A DNA stretch of 23,476 nt from an uncultured Coriobacteriia bacterium (GCA_902478425.1 CABSKV010000015.1:1-23476); one strand, 5' to 3'. Counted from the stretch's first letter, positions 14,916-23,352 are shown. Numbers and translations are program-made. Notes: generated by a model not told the origin, from the sequence alone.

Positions 14916-15539
14916 ATGTATACGGTCATGGTGACGGGCGGCATCGGTTCGGGAAAGTCGAAGCTCGTCGAGCTGCTCTGCGAACGCGGAGCCGTATCCA
15001 TCGACCTCGACGAGATAAACCGCAGGCTCATCACGAGTAACGCCATGCTCATCTCCGAGCTTGCGCAGCGCTTTGGCGAGGGAATCCTCGACGAGGACGG
15101 CACTGTTGTTCCATCGCGTCTGGCATCGGTGGCATTTGCAGACGAGCAGTCCACGCGCGACCTCAACGCCATCTCGTTTCCCTACATCACGGAAGCGGCA
15201 ACCAACTACATCCTCAATGTCGAGTGCGTGCCTCGGACCGATGCGAAGATTCTCGTCGTCGAGGTGCCGCTGCTCACCGAAGCCCCAGAGTTTGCCCAGC
15301 TTGCCGACGAGGTGATTGCCGTGACGGCTCCCTCTGACCTGCGGCTTGCGCGCGCCGTCGCGCGGGGGATGGATGCTTCCGATGTGCTGGCGCGCATGCG
15401 GATGCAGGCGACCGATGCCGAGCGCACCTTGATTGCCGACACCGTATGTGAGAACATATGTTCGATTGAAGAACTTGGCAATTGGGTCGATGCTTGGTAC
15501 GACGAGCGCATGGGGATGCTCGAGAATCAGGAGAGCTAG
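14916..15539 (+). CDS. coaE: Dephospho-CoA kinase
   Basis: CoaE phosphorylates the 3'-hydroxyl of dephospho-CoA, the last step of coenzyme A synthesis. The 207-residue protein shows the P-loop VTGGIGSGKSKLVELL (6-21), the substrate-site DLDEINRRLI (30-39), RFGEGILDEDGTV, LNAISFPYI, VVEVPLLTE and the lid-region RMRMQATDAER. The ATG at 14916 has GGAGG and GGAGC upstream; the frame remains open further upstream, but that part is out of register with the small gene there. uvrB starts two bases after its stop, suggesting translational coupling. Confidence 0.94.
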   Translation: MYTVMVTGGIGSGKSKLVELLCERGAVSIDLDEINRRLITSNAMLISELAQRFGEGILDEDGTVVPSRLASVAFADEQSTRDLNAISFPYITEAATNYILNVECVPRTDAKILVVEVPLLTEAPEFAQLADEVIAVTAPSDLRLARAVARGMDASDVLARMRMQATDAERTLIADTVCENICSIEELGNWVDAWYDERMGMLENQES

Positions 15540-15541
15540 AC

Positions 15542-17677
15542 ATGGACAGCGCGCAGAGTGCACTCATCAACGGCCGTCGTGAGCGAGGCAACCCATTCAA
15601 GTGCGTGGCGCCCTACGAGCTCTCGGGCGACCAGCCCCAGGCAGTCGAGCGCCTCGTGAGCGGCATACAAGATGACATGCGCTACCAGACGCTGCTGGGC
15701 GTCACGGGCTCGGGCAAGACCTTCACGATGGCAAAGGTTATCGAGCGCCTGCAAATGCCCACGCTCGTGCTCGCGCCCAACAAGACGCTTGCCGCCCAGC
15801 TCGCAAGCGAGCTCCGGGAGTTCTTCCCCGATAATGCCGTCAACTACTTCGTGAGCTACTACGACTACTACCAGCCCGAGGCCTACGTTCCGCAGACAGA
15901 CACCTACATCGAGAAGGACTCCTCGATAAACGAGGAGGTCGAGAAGATGCGTCATGCGGCGACCTCGGCGCTGCTCACGCGCAAGGACGTCATCGTCGTC
16001 GCGTCCGTGAGCTGCATCTATGGCATCGGCTCACCAGAGAATTACGCCGAGATGGCTGTCTTCGTCGACCGCGACGTGCCGCTCGACCGTGACGATTTCA
16101 TCTACCGGCTCATCGACATGCAATACGATCGCAACGATTACGAGCTCGAACGCGGCTCGTTCAGGGTGCGTGGCGATAGCGTCGACGTGTTCCCGCCCTA
16201 TATGGACAACCTGTTGCATTTCGAGTTCTTCGGCGATGAGGTCGAGGAGATTGTCGAGGTAGATCGCATCACGGGCGAAGAAGTGATGAGCTATTCCTCG
16301 ACGCCCATCTGGCCTGCCTCGCATTACGTGACCAATCGTCCGAGCGTCGAGAAGGCACTCGTCTCGATATCAGACGAGCTGCGCGACCGTCTTGCCGACC
16401 TCAAGAAAAACGGCAAGTTGCTAGAGGCGCAGCGCCTCGAGCAGCGCACCTCGTACGACCTCGAGATGCTCGAGACAATGGGCTTTTGCACGGGTATCGA
16501 AAACTATTCACGCCATCTAGATGGGCGCGAGGCGGGCGAGCCGCCCTACACCTTGCTCGACTACTTCGGTGGCAGCGACTTCTTGACCTTCATCGACGAG
16601 AGTCACGTGACCGTGCCACAGGTGCGCGGCATGCATGAGGGCGATCGCAGCCGCAAGGTCACGCTCGTCGAGCATGGCTTTCGCCTACCGAGTGCGCTCG
16701 ATAACCGCCCCCTGCGCTTTGACGAGTTCGAGCAGCGCATCCCGCAGTTCATCTTCATCTCGGCCACACCCGGCGATTACGAGGAGCGCGTGAGCGAGCA
16801 GACAGTCGAGCAGATCATTCGACCCACGGGTCTGCTCGACCCGGAAATCGTCCTACGTCCCACCAAGGGCCAGGTCGATGACTTGCTGGCGGAGATTCAG
16901 GAGGTCGTCGCGCGTGACGAGCGTGTGCTCGTGACCACGCTCACCAAGAAGATGGCCGAGGAGCTCACGGACTTCCTGCTCGACCAGGGCGTGAAGGCAA
17001 ACTACCTGCACAGCGACATCGGCACGGTCGAGCGCGTCGAGATTCTGCGCGAGCTGCGCATGGGCAGCTTCGACGTGCTCGTCGGCATCAACTTGCTGCG
17101 CGAGGGTCTTGACCTGCCCGAGGTGAGCCTCATCGCGATTCTCGATGCCGACAAGGAGGGCTTCCTGCGCAACAAGCGAAGCCTCATCCAGACCATTGGC
17201 CGCGCGGCACGCAACGTGAGCGGCCGCGTCATAATGTATGCAGACAACGTGACTGATTCCATGCGCATCGCCATCGACGAGACGGCGCGTAGGCGCCACA
17301 TTCAGATGGCCTATAACGAGGAGCATGGCATCGAGCCCAAGACCATCCGCAAGGCCATCTCCTCGATCATGGACGAGCTCTCCGAGGGTAAGAGCGCCCA
17401 GGAGATATCGACGAGCAAGGCGCTTGCCGATGATATCGCGCTGCTCGGGCGCGACGAGGTGCTGCGCATGATTGACTCGCTCGAGGAGCAGATGGTCGAA
17501 GCCTCCGAGTCGCTCGACTTCGAGACGGCGGCTCACCTACGCGACCAGGCGGTGAGCCTGCGCGCCAAAGTCGAAAGCACCGACGAAGACGACGCGCTTG
17601 CACGCCTGAAGGCGACGTCACGCCGGGGGTCGACTATGGGGACCCGCAAAAACTTCGGCAAACGCCGTAGGTCTTGA
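15542..17677 (+). CDS. uvrB: Excinuclease ABC subunit B
   Basis: UvrB is the damage-verifying helicase-like subunit of nucleotide excision repair; it loads with UvrA and recruits UvrC. The 711-residue protein has Walker A GVTGSGKT (53-60), LAPNKTLAAQL, the beta-hairpin region YYDYYQPEAYVPQTDTYIEK (107-126), the DESH box (TFIDESHVTVPQ), helicase motifs including INLLREGLDLPEV and QTIGRAARN, and a C-terminal UVR motif (about 642-676) that contacts UvrC. A basic tail (GTRKNFGKRRRS) ends it, slightly longer than usual. AGGAGAG precedes the ATG. It closes the rpsA-mnmA-coaE run, and a large inverted repeat begins nine bases after its stop. Confidence 0.97.
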   Translation: MDSAQSALINGRRERGNPFKCVAPYELSGDQPQAVERLVSGIQDDMRYQTLLGVTGSGKTFTMAKVIERLQMPTLVLAPNKTLAAQLASELREFFPDNAVNYFVSYYDYYQPEAYVPQTDTYIEKDSSINEEVEKMRHAATSALLTRKDVIVVASVSCIYGIGSPENYAEMAVFVDRDVPLDRDDFIYRLIDMQYDRNDYELERGSFRVRGDSVDVFPPYMDNLLHFEFFGDEVEEIVEVDRITGEEVMSYSSTPIWPASHYVTNRPSVEKALVSISDELRDRLADLKKNGKLLEAQRLEQRTSYDLEMLETMGFCTGIENYSRHLDGREAGEPPYTLLDYFGGSDFLTFIDESHVTVPQVRGMHEGDRSRKVTLVEHGFRLPSALDNRPLRFDEFEQRIPQFIFISATPGDYEERVSEQTVEQIIRPTGLLDPEIVLRPTKGQVDDLLAEIQEVVARDERVLVTTLTKKMAEELTDFLLDQGVKANYLHSDIGTVERVEILRELRMGSFDVLVGINLLREGLDLPEVSLIAILDADKEGFLRNKRSLIQTIGRAARNVSGRVIMYADNVTDSMRIAIDETARRRHIQMAYNEEHGIEPKTIRKAISSIMDELSEGKSAQEISTSKALADDIALLGRDEVLRMIDSLEEQMVEASESLDFETAAHLRDQAVSLRAKVESTDEDDALARLKATSRRGSTMGTRKNFGKRRRS

Positions 17678-17686
17678 TGCAGAGAG

Positions 17687-17772
17687 CAGACGATTGTCGC
17701 CGGGGCGCTTTTGTCTGGTTGTGTGACGGGTGATTACGAACCAGACAAAAGCGCCCCGGCGACAATCGTCTG
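17687..17772. repeat. Perfect 34-base inverted repeat of two REP-like units (REPIN-like)
   Basis: The arms 17687-17720 and 17739-17772 are exact reverse complements, separated by 18 bases. Each arm is a copy of the element found singly at 7387-7419: CCAGACAAAAG, a CGCCCCGGCG core and an end GTCTG. The two head-to-head units make a very stable hairpin in DNA or RNA. It lies between the uvrB stop and the convergent gene at 17784, so it may stop or stabilise transcripts from both sides, though no U-tract is visible. No transposase is near. Confidence 0.85.
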
Positions 17773-17783
17773 GTCCGCTCGCT

Positions 17784-18455
17784 TCAGTAATACATCGTTT
17801 CGTCATAGTCCGTGTCGTGTCTGCCGCCGCATGCGCTGCACGCAATGCCGTTGACATGGTCGAGCACGCGCTCGTTGTACGGGTTCGAATGACGCTGGTC
17901 GCAAACTGGGCACCGTGTCCATTCGATATGCGTTTTGCCTGCTACCGTGACCTCTCGGGCAATAGATGCCTGATGGTGCACCGTGCGATAGACCGGCTGC
18001 TCTCGATATGCCGTGTGGTGAACGATATGGCCCTGTCGCGTATCCGCTTCTGGTGCTTGCTCGACGGGTGCTGCTGGCGTGCTCGGTGTTTGCGACGCAT
18101 CCTGCGAATCGTCGGAGCCCGTCGTGTCCTCTAAGGTATCGGACACCTCGCTTTGTTCGTCGTCGGCCTCAACGGGCGACTGCGCCTGCTGCGCCTCATC
18201 GGAGGCACTTGCGTTGTCTTGGGCTATGCCGGACATGATGATGCCGGTGTAGGTGTCTGGTTGTTCGACGGATTGCCGCGATGGCGGGCGAGGCGGCTCG
18301 CTGGAAGACCCGGGCTGGTCATGCAGCGCCCAGGAAAGGCTCGCGGAGCCTCCGATGAAGATGACGAGCGAGATGGCGAGAATCGCCAGATCTCTTGTTG
18401 ACCGTGTCTGTGTTGATGCTGTGCGTCTGTTCCTCCTCGAGACGCGCTGCTTCAA
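17784..18455 (-). CDS. Membrane-anchored protein with extracytoplasmic CxxC pairs, function unknown
   Basis: I do not recognise this 223-residue protein. It begins with a basic segment (RVSRRNRRTASTQTRSTR), then one membrane helix (about 23-44), which by the positive-inside rule puts the rest outside. A long acidic Ser/Glu/Asp/Gln-rich low-complexity region follows (50-138), then a His/Tyr-rich stretch (HIVHHTAYREQPVYRTVHH, 143-161) and two cysteine pairs, Cys182-x2-Cys185 and Cys206-x2-Cys209, with His at 189, 200 and 213. This looks like a metal-binding or disulfide-bonded domain outside the cell. The start is TTG at 18455 with GGGAGG close upstream. It follows the 87-residue membrane gene by nine bases, so the two are probably one operon. 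Confidence 0.7.
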   Translation of the reverse strand: MKQRVSRRNRRTASTQTRSTRDLAILAISLVIFIGGSASLSWALHDQPGSSSEPPRPPSRQSVEQPDTYTGIIMSGIAQDNASASDEAQQAQSPVEADDEQSEVSDTLEDTTGSDDSQDASQTPSTPAAPVEQAPEADTRQGHIVHHTAYREQPVYRTVHHQASIAREVTVAGKTHIEWTRCPVCDQRHSNPYNERVLDHVNGIACSACGGRHDTDYDETMYY

Positions 18456-18464
18456 GCTACCTCC

Positions 18465-18728
18465 CTAGTTGGTGAAGATGAGGACGAGGATGACGATGAT
18501 GATGAGCAGGAACGCGAGAATCTGGAAGCGCACGAGCCACGTGTAGCGGTTCTCCTTGCGGATCATCTTCGAGATTTCCGCTTCGCTCTTGTCCGGATGG
18601 GTGAGCTTGAGGTATTCGGCATAGCTCATCTCCTCGGGGGCTTGCGCCTCTTCGGACTCGGGTTTTGCCTGCGTGCTGCTGGCCGCCGCTTGCTCGTCTT
18701 GGGGTGGTTGCGGTCGCTCGTCGGTCAT
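18465..18728 (-). CDS. Small C-terminally anchored membrane protein, function unknown
   Basis: The 87-residue protein has a hydrophilic N-terminal part rich in Gln, Pro, Glu and Ala (1-33), a short charged segment SYAEYLKLTHPDKSEAEISK (35-54), and a single C-terminal hydrophobic helix (about 66-85, FQILAFLLIIIVILVLIF) that ends the protein. Lys/Arg residues before the helix suggest the N-terminal part faces the cytoplasm. I know no specific function. ATG 18728 has a strong AGGAGG. It is the first gene of a two-gene minus-strand unit with the 223-residue membrane protein and is divergent from the lipoprotein gene at 18915. A partnership with its neighbour is inferred only from the spacing. Confidence 0.75.
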   Translation of the reverse strand: MTDERPQPPQDEQAAASSTQAKPESEEAQAPEEMSYAEYLKLTHPDKSEAEISKMIRKENRYTWLVRFQILAFLLIIIVILVLIFTN

Positions 18729-18812
18729 CGTGCCTCCTGTAATCGTACATGGCGCATACAGTGTAGCGCATGCCTGCCGCCGCGCCCGTGCGAAAGAGGC
18801 GAATCATGAATA

Positions 18813-18863
18813 ATGCGGGGCTTCCCTTTTATCGGTTTTATTACGGAATACGACGTATGCCCC
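18813..18863. promoter_or_regulatory. Inverted repeats in the divergent gap before the lipoprotein gene
   Basis: GCGGGGC (18813-18819) and GCCCCGC (18857-18863) are inverted copies 37 bases apart, enclosing an AT-rich stretch and an 11-base near-palindrome ATACG-A-CGTAT (18846-18856). The site lies between divergent genes, so it may be an operator. A TATGGT (18868-18873) could be the -10 box for the lipoprotein gene, but no good -35 was found. Confidence 0.35.
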
Positions 18864-18914
18864 GCTCGATATGGTACCTTTCTCAGCGGATGATTTCTCA
18901 ACCAGGAGGACCAC

Positions 18915-19655
18915 ATGACCCTGTTGAAACGAGCTCGTCTGGCTCTTGCCGCCATCGCAGTGACGATCGTCGCCTGCACGTGTCTCGCCGGATGCGGAGA
19001 ACCCCTCGCGGCGACCTACGACGGGGGCAATGTCCCCGAGGAGACCGTCACCGCCACCATCGAGAACATGCGCACCTACTACGGCCTCACCGACGATGCC
19101 GATTGGGCCGAGTTCGTGAAGACCCGCGCGTATGACACGGGAGAGAGCAGTATGCAGACTGCCGTCGAGAAGGCCGCCGCGGCGAACAAACCCGCCGAGG
19201 ACGCGACCGAGGGTACGGTCGAGGACATGCGCGAGTACGTCATCGAGCAGATCATCCGCAGCGAGCTCGTTCAACGCGAAATCAAGAACAGGAAGATCGA
19301 GATCGCCGACGAGGAAGTGGACGCCTACGTCGAACAGCAGCGTGCCTACGTCGAGGCCCGCCTCATGGAGGGCGTGTTCGAAAGCGTCCTGCAGCGTCAG
19401 GGCTACAAGGACCTGGACGAGTATCGCGAGGGAATTCGCGAACAGCTCAAGCAGCTCAAGTTGCAGAACGACGTCTCCACCATCACGACCGATGACGGGC
19501 AGGAGATTTCCGGCAAGGCTGCCTGGAGCATATGGTTCGACAAGGTCTACGAGGACGCCCACGTCAAGATCAATCCGGCACCGCATCCGCTGTCCTACGA
19601 AATCGTCGAGGTGACCGAGGCACCGGCAGACGATGGGGCAACGGAAGGCGAATAA
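18915..19655 (+). CDS. Lipoprotein with SurA-N/trigger-factor-like chaperone domain
   Basis: The 246-residue protein has a lipoprotein signal: basic start (LLKRAR), hydrophobic core and lipobox LAGC with Cys27 as the lipid-modified residue. The mature part has the all-helical pattern of SurA N-terminal/trigger-factor chaperone domains: VPEETVTATIENMR, an insertion, then DMREYVIEQIIRSELVQREI and the marker KIEIADEEVDAYVEQQR (residues near 131-147), followed by EYREGIREQLKQLKLQ. No parvulin peptidyl-prolyl isomerase domain follows, so it is not a complete PrsA. It is likely attached to the outer face of the membrane and may help fold exported proteins. AGGAGG precedes the ATG. It lies 47 bases before pgk in the same orientation. 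Confidence 0.8.
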   Translation: MTLLKRARLALAAIAVTIVACTCLAGCGEPLAATYDGGNVPEETVTATIENMRTYYGLTDDADWAEFVKTRAYDTGESSMQTAVEKAAAANKPAEDATEGTVEDMREYVIEQIIRSELVQREIKNRKIEIADEEVDAYVEQQRAYVEARLMEGVFESVLQRQGYKDLDEYREGIREQLKQLKLQNDVSTITTDDGQEISGKAAWSIWFDKVYEDAHVKINPAPHPLSYEIVEVTEAPADDGATEGE

Positions 19656-19702
19656 CGCGACATATACAAGGGGAAGGCCGATTCGAGGAATAGGGGAGCA
19701 GC

Positions 19703-20905
19703 ATGTATTCGAAGAAGACCATCAAGGACATCGACGTTGCCCATAAGCGCGTGCTCTTGCGCGTGGACTTCAACTGCCCGCTTTACGAGGGTACGGTGGT
19801 GGACGACACGCGCATTCGCGAGGCGTTGCCGACCATCCGCTACCTGCTCGACCACGACGCGCGCGTCATCATCGCGAGCCACCTGGGTCGACCCAAGGGC
19901 GGCAGCCAGTTCGAGAGCCAGTTCTCGATGATGCCCGTGGCCATGCGCCTCATCCAGCTGCTCGGACGTCCCGTCTCGGTCATCGGCGGCGAGAAGATCG
20001 CCGGCGAGAATGCCCTTTCGGCATCGCTCGCACTCAAGGACGGGCAGATCATGATGCTCGAGAACCTCCGCTTTGACGACGGCGAGAAGTCCTGCGACCT
20101 GCAGTTCGTGCATCGCCTCGCATCCCTGTGCGACATCTACGTCAACGATGCCTTCGGCGCGGCGCATCGTGCGCACGCCTCGATCTCCGGCGTGCCCGAG
20201 TTCGTCCCGGCCGTGAGCGGCCTTCTGCTCGCCAAGGAAGTCGAGACGCTCACTTCGATGCTCGAGGATCCCAAGCGCCCCTTCGTCGCGATTCTGGGCG
20301 GCTCGAAGGTCTCCGACAAGATAGGCATCATCAACAACCTCATGGACATCGCCGATACCATTCTCATCGGCGGTGCCATGATGTTTACCTTCCTCGCGGC
20401 GCAGGGTTATTCGGTCGGTCAGTCCAAGATGGAGGCCGACATGGTCGATACGGCCCGCCAGATGCTCGAGACCGCCAAGGAGAAGGACGTAAACCTCGTG
20501 ATTCCCGTCGACGTCAAGATGGCCGACCAATTCTCCGACCTCGCCTACACCGAGGCGGTTGACGTCGACGCCATTCCCGATGACATGATGGGTCTCGACA
20601 TCGGCCCCAAGACCGGCCGCATGTATCGCGAGATCATCCGCGAGGCCGGCACGGTGTTCTGGAACGGCCCCATGGGCGTCTTCGAGTTCCCGTCCTTCGA
20701 GCTCGGAACGCGCTGCGTTGCCGAGGCAGTGGCCGCATCCGACGCGACGAGCATCATCGGCGGTGGTGACTCGGTCGCGGCCATCAAGAAGTTCGATCTG
20801 GCCGATCAGGTCACGTTCATCTCGACCGGTGGTGGTGCCTCGATGCGCCTGCTCGAGGGTAGGGAGCTTCCGGGTGTCATGGCGTTGATGGACAAAGAGG
20901 CGTAG
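19703..20905 (+). CDS. pgk: Phosphoglycerate kinase
   Basis: Pgk transfers the phosphate of 1,3-bisphosphoglycerate to ADP, giving ATP in glycolysis. The 400-residue protein is full length, with RVLLRVDFNCPL (16-27), DDTRIREALPTIRYLL (34-49), SHLGRPKG, ENLRFDDGE, VNDAFGAAHRAHAS, GGSKVSDKI, WNGPMGVFE, GGGDSVAAIKK (about 352) and STGGGASMRLLEG (about 374). GGGGAGC lies before the ATG. It is followed by tpiA after 22 bases. gapA, often directly upstream of pgk, is absent here and replaced by the lipoprotein gene. Confidence 0.98.
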   Translation: MYSKKTIKDIDVAHKRVLLRVDFNCPLYEGTVVDDTRIREALPTIRYLLDHDARVIIASHLGRPKGGSQFESQFSMMPVAMRLIQLLGRPVSVIGGEKIAGENALSASLALKDGQIMMLENLRFDDGEKSCDLQFVHRLASLCDIYVNDAFGAAHRAHASISGVPEFVPAVSGLLLAKEVETLTSMLEDPKRPFVAILGGSKVSDKIGIINNLMDIADTILIGGAMMFTFLAAQGYSVGQSKMEADMVDTARQMLETAKEKDVNLVIPVDVKMADQFSDLAYTEAVDVDAIPDDMMGLDIGPKTGRMYREIIREAGTVFWNGPMGVFEFPSFELGTRCVAEAVAASDATSIIGGGDSVAAIKKFDLADQVTFISTGGGASMRLLEGRELPGVMALMDKEA

Positions 20906-20927
20906 GGCGACGAGACGAGGAGCAGCG

Positions 20928-21728
20928 ATGTTTGGCTCAACACAGCAAAGCGGCAAGCGCGTGCCCATGATCGCGGGCAATTGGAAGATGAACGAGACGA
21001 CGGTCGAGGCCGTCACGCTCGCGCAGCAAATTTCGTTCGAGTCCGACAAGGGCTGGGAGGCCATCGAGGTCGTCATCTGCCCGCCGTTCACGGACCTCAA
21101 GTCCGTTCTCAACGTGCTCGTGTTCGATCACTCGAGCATCAAGCTCGGGGCCCAGGACGTGTTCTGGGAGCCTGACGGCGCCTACACGGGAGCCATCTCG
21201 ACCACGATGCTCAAGGAGCTCGAGTGCGCGTACTGCATCGTCGGCCATTCCGAGCGTCGTGCGTACTTCGGCGAGACTGACGAGACGGTCAACAAGAAGA
21301 TCAAGGCCCTGCTCGCACAGGGGATTAGCCCCATCATGTGCTGTGGCGAGAGCCTCGACGTGCGTGATGCGGGCGATACGCTCGCCTTCATCGAAGGGCA
21401 GGTGCGCGAGGGCTGGGCAGGCGTCGATGCCGAGGACGTTGCGAAGTCCGTCATCGCCTACGAGCCCATCTGGGCAATCGGCACGGGCCGTGCCGCCACG
21501 CCCGAGCAGGCGCAGGAGGCGTGCGCGCATATCCGCGCCGTTGTCGCCGACTTCGCGGGCATGGATGCCGCGAGCAGCATGCGCGTGCTCTACGGTGGCT
21601 CGATGAACGCGGGCAACGGCGAGCTCTTCTTGCCGCAACCCGATATCGACGGCGGTCTCATCGGAGGCGCCTCGCTCGATGCGAAGGCGTTTTCCACCCT
21701 CGTCGGAATGGCGCTCAAGGCCAAGTAG
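20928..21728 (+). CDS. tpiA: Triosephosphate isomerase
   Basis: TpiA interconverts dihydroxyacetone phosphate and glyceraldehyde 3-phosphate. The 266-residue protein carries the catalytic set: Lys20 in AGNWKMN, His107 in IVGHSERR and Glu179 in AYEPIWAIGTG, plus the phosphate-binding YGGSMNAGN and GGLIGGASL near the end. GAGGAGC precedes the ATG. The gene sits between pgk and gpmI in the same direction, and a 9-pair stem-loop separates it from gpmI. Confidence 0.98.
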   Translation: MFGSTQQSGKRVPMIAGNWKMNETTVEAVTLAQQISFESDKGWEAIEVVICPPFTDLKSVLNVLVFDHSSIKLGAQDVFWEPDGAYTGAISTTMLKELECAYCIVGHSERRAYFGETDETVNKKIKALLAQGISPIMCCGESLDVRDAGDTLAFIEGQVREGWAGVDAEDVAKSVIAYEPIWAIGTGRAATPEQAQEACAHIRAVVADFAGMDAASSMRVLYGGSMNAGNGELFLPQPDIDGGLIGGASLDAKAFSTLVGMALKAK

Positions 21729-21754
21729 GCTCGCGCGGAATAAGACGATCATCT

Positions 21755-21781
21755 GTCGGGGCAGTCAACGATTGCCCCGAC
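21755..21781 (+). terminator. Stem-loop between tpiA and gpmI
   Basis: GTCGGGGCA and TGCCCCGAC form a perfect nine-pair stem with a nine-base loop. It lies 26 bases after the tpiA stop and 23 bases before the gpmI start. No U-tract follows, so it may act as a partial terminator, a processing site or an mRNA stabiliser rather than a full stop. Confidence 0.5.
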
Positions 21782-21804
21782 TCGTATTGAGGAGCACATA
21801 CGAT

Positions 21805-23352
21805 ATGAAACCGGTTCTGTTGGTGATCATGGATGGCTTCGGCCTGGCCGAGGACGGCCCCGGTAACGCCATCTCGCTTGCCCGCAAGCCCTATCTCGAC
21901 AAGTTGTGGGAGACACGTCCGCATACGACGCTTGGCGCATCAGGACGCGATGTCGGCCTTCCCGATGGCCAGATGGGCAATTCCGAGGTCGGGCATCTCA
22001 ATATGGGAGCCGGCCGTGTCGTTCACCAGGAGCTCACGCGCATCAATGACGCATGCGAAGACGGCAGCATCGAGCAAAACGAGGTCCTCATCGAGGCGAT
22101 GGATGCCGCCATCAAGATCAACCATCCCATTCATCTCATGGGCCTGCTCTCCGATGGTGGCGTGCACAGCAACATCGAGCATCTCGAGGCGCTCATCGAG
22201 ATGGCGGCCAAGCGCGGCAGCCGCGACATTCGCATCCACGCCTTCCTGGACGGACGCGATGTCGACCCGAAGAGCGGCGCGGGCTATGTCCAGCGCATCG
22301 TCGACTTCTGCGACCACATCTTCAACGACTACGAGGGCGCCCAGGCCGAGATCGCGACGATTTCGGGACGCTACTATGCGATGGACCGCGACAAGCGCTG
22401 GGATCGCGTGCAGCAAGCGTGGAACGCGATCGCCATCGGGGCAGGCAAGGGCTTTGCGCGCAACCGTCCGGTCGGTGCCGTCGAGGCATCCTACAAGGTG
22501 GACATTACCGACGAGTTCGTCATTCCCACGGTGCTCAACCATCGCGGCGTGAACGATGGCGACACCATCATCTTCTTCAACTTCCGTCCCGATCGCGCCC
22601 GCGAGCTCACGCGCGCCTTCGTGGACAAGGACTTCGATGGCTTTCCGCGCCCCAACGTGGCCGATGTCAACTTCGTCTGCCTCACCGAGTACGACCCGAC
22701 CATCGACGCACCGATTGCCTTTCCCAAGGCGTTCCCGGAAAATACCCTCGCGGACTTGCTCGCCTCGCAGGGTTTGCGTCAGTTCCACATCGCCGAGACC
22801 GAGAAGTACGCGCACGTCACCTTCTTCTTCAATGGCGGCGTAGAGCAGCCCAAGGAGGCAGAGGAGCGCAAGCTCATCGCCAGCCCCAAGGTCGCGACCT
22901 ACGACCTGCAGCCCGAGATGTCCGAGCCGCTCGTCACCGAGGCACTCGAGCAGGCGATTAACGACGATGCGGCCGATGTCTACATCGTCAACTACGCCAA
23001 CTGCGACATGGTCGGGCATACGGGCATCATCGAAGCCGCCACGGCCGCCGTCGAGGCTGTCGACCACGGGCTGTCCCATGTGGTCGAGGCGATTCTCGCC
23101 AAGGGAGGCGCCGCGCTCATCACGGCAGACCACGGCAATGCCGATAAGATGCTCTCCGATGACGGCGCAAATCCGTTCACAGCCCATACGACGGCGCGCG
23201 TGCCACTCATCTTGGTTTGCAACGATGACACGCTCGGCCTTGCCGACAGAGGCGATGCTCGCCTGGCCGATGTCGCGCCCACGCTCATCGACCTCTTGGG
23301 CCTCGAAAAGCCCGAGCAGTGGACGGGAAATTCACTGTTGACCCGCAACTAG
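21805..23352 (+). CDS. gpmI: 2,3-bisphosphoglycerate-independent phosphoglycerate mutase
   Basis: GpmI interconverts 3- and 2-phosphoglycerate with two metal ions (usually Mn) and a phosphoserine intermediate. The 515-residue protein has VLLVIMDGFGLAEDGPGNAI (4-23) with the first metal-binding Asp, the catalytic Ser60 in DGQMGNSEVGHLNMGAGRVV, HAFLDGRDVDP, GRYYAMDRDKRWDR, FFNFRPDRARELTRAF, NYANCDMVGHTG and TADHGNADKM near the end. The ATG at 21805 has GAGGAGC upstream; the open frame extends further back into tpiA but that part is not gpmI-like. The promoter for the next gene overlaps its last codons. Confidence 0.97.
   Translation: MKPVLLVIMDGFGLAEDGPGNAISLARKPYLDKLWETRPHTTLGASGRDVGLPDGQMGNSEVGHLNMGAGRVVHQELTRINDACEDGSIEQNEVLIEAMDAAIKINHPIHLMGLLSDGGVHSNIEHLEALIEMAAKRGSRDIRIHAFLDGRDVDPKSGAGYVQRIVDFCDHIFNDYEGAQAEIATISGRYYAMDRDKRWDRVQQAWNAIAIGAGKGFARNRPVGAVEASYKVDITDEFVIPTVLNHRGVNDGDTIIFFNFRPDRARELTRAFVDKDFDGFPRPNVADVNFVCLTEYDPTIDAPIAFPKAFPENTLADLLASQGLRQFHIAETEKYAHVTFFFNGGVEQPKEAEERKLIASPKVATYDLQPEMSEPLVTEALEQAINDDAADVYIVNYANCDMVGHTGIIEAATAAVEAVDHGLSHVVEAILAKGGAALITADHGNADKMLSDDGANPFTAHTTARVPLILVCNDDTLGLADRGDARLADVAPTLIDLLGLEKPEQWTGNSLLTRN

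Noticed and set aside
17687..17773. Possible CRISPR repeat or insertion-sequence terminal repeats
   Set aside because: There is one inverted pair with an 18-base loop, no regular spacer array, no transposase and no target duplication visible.
19595..21112. A 505-codon minus-strand frame opposite pgk
   Set aside because: It is antisense to pgk, which has every expected motif, and its translation matches nothing I recognise.
21940..23187. A 415-codon minus-strand frame opposite gpmI
   Set aside because: It is a high-GC shadow of gpmI; no ribosome site or motif supports it.
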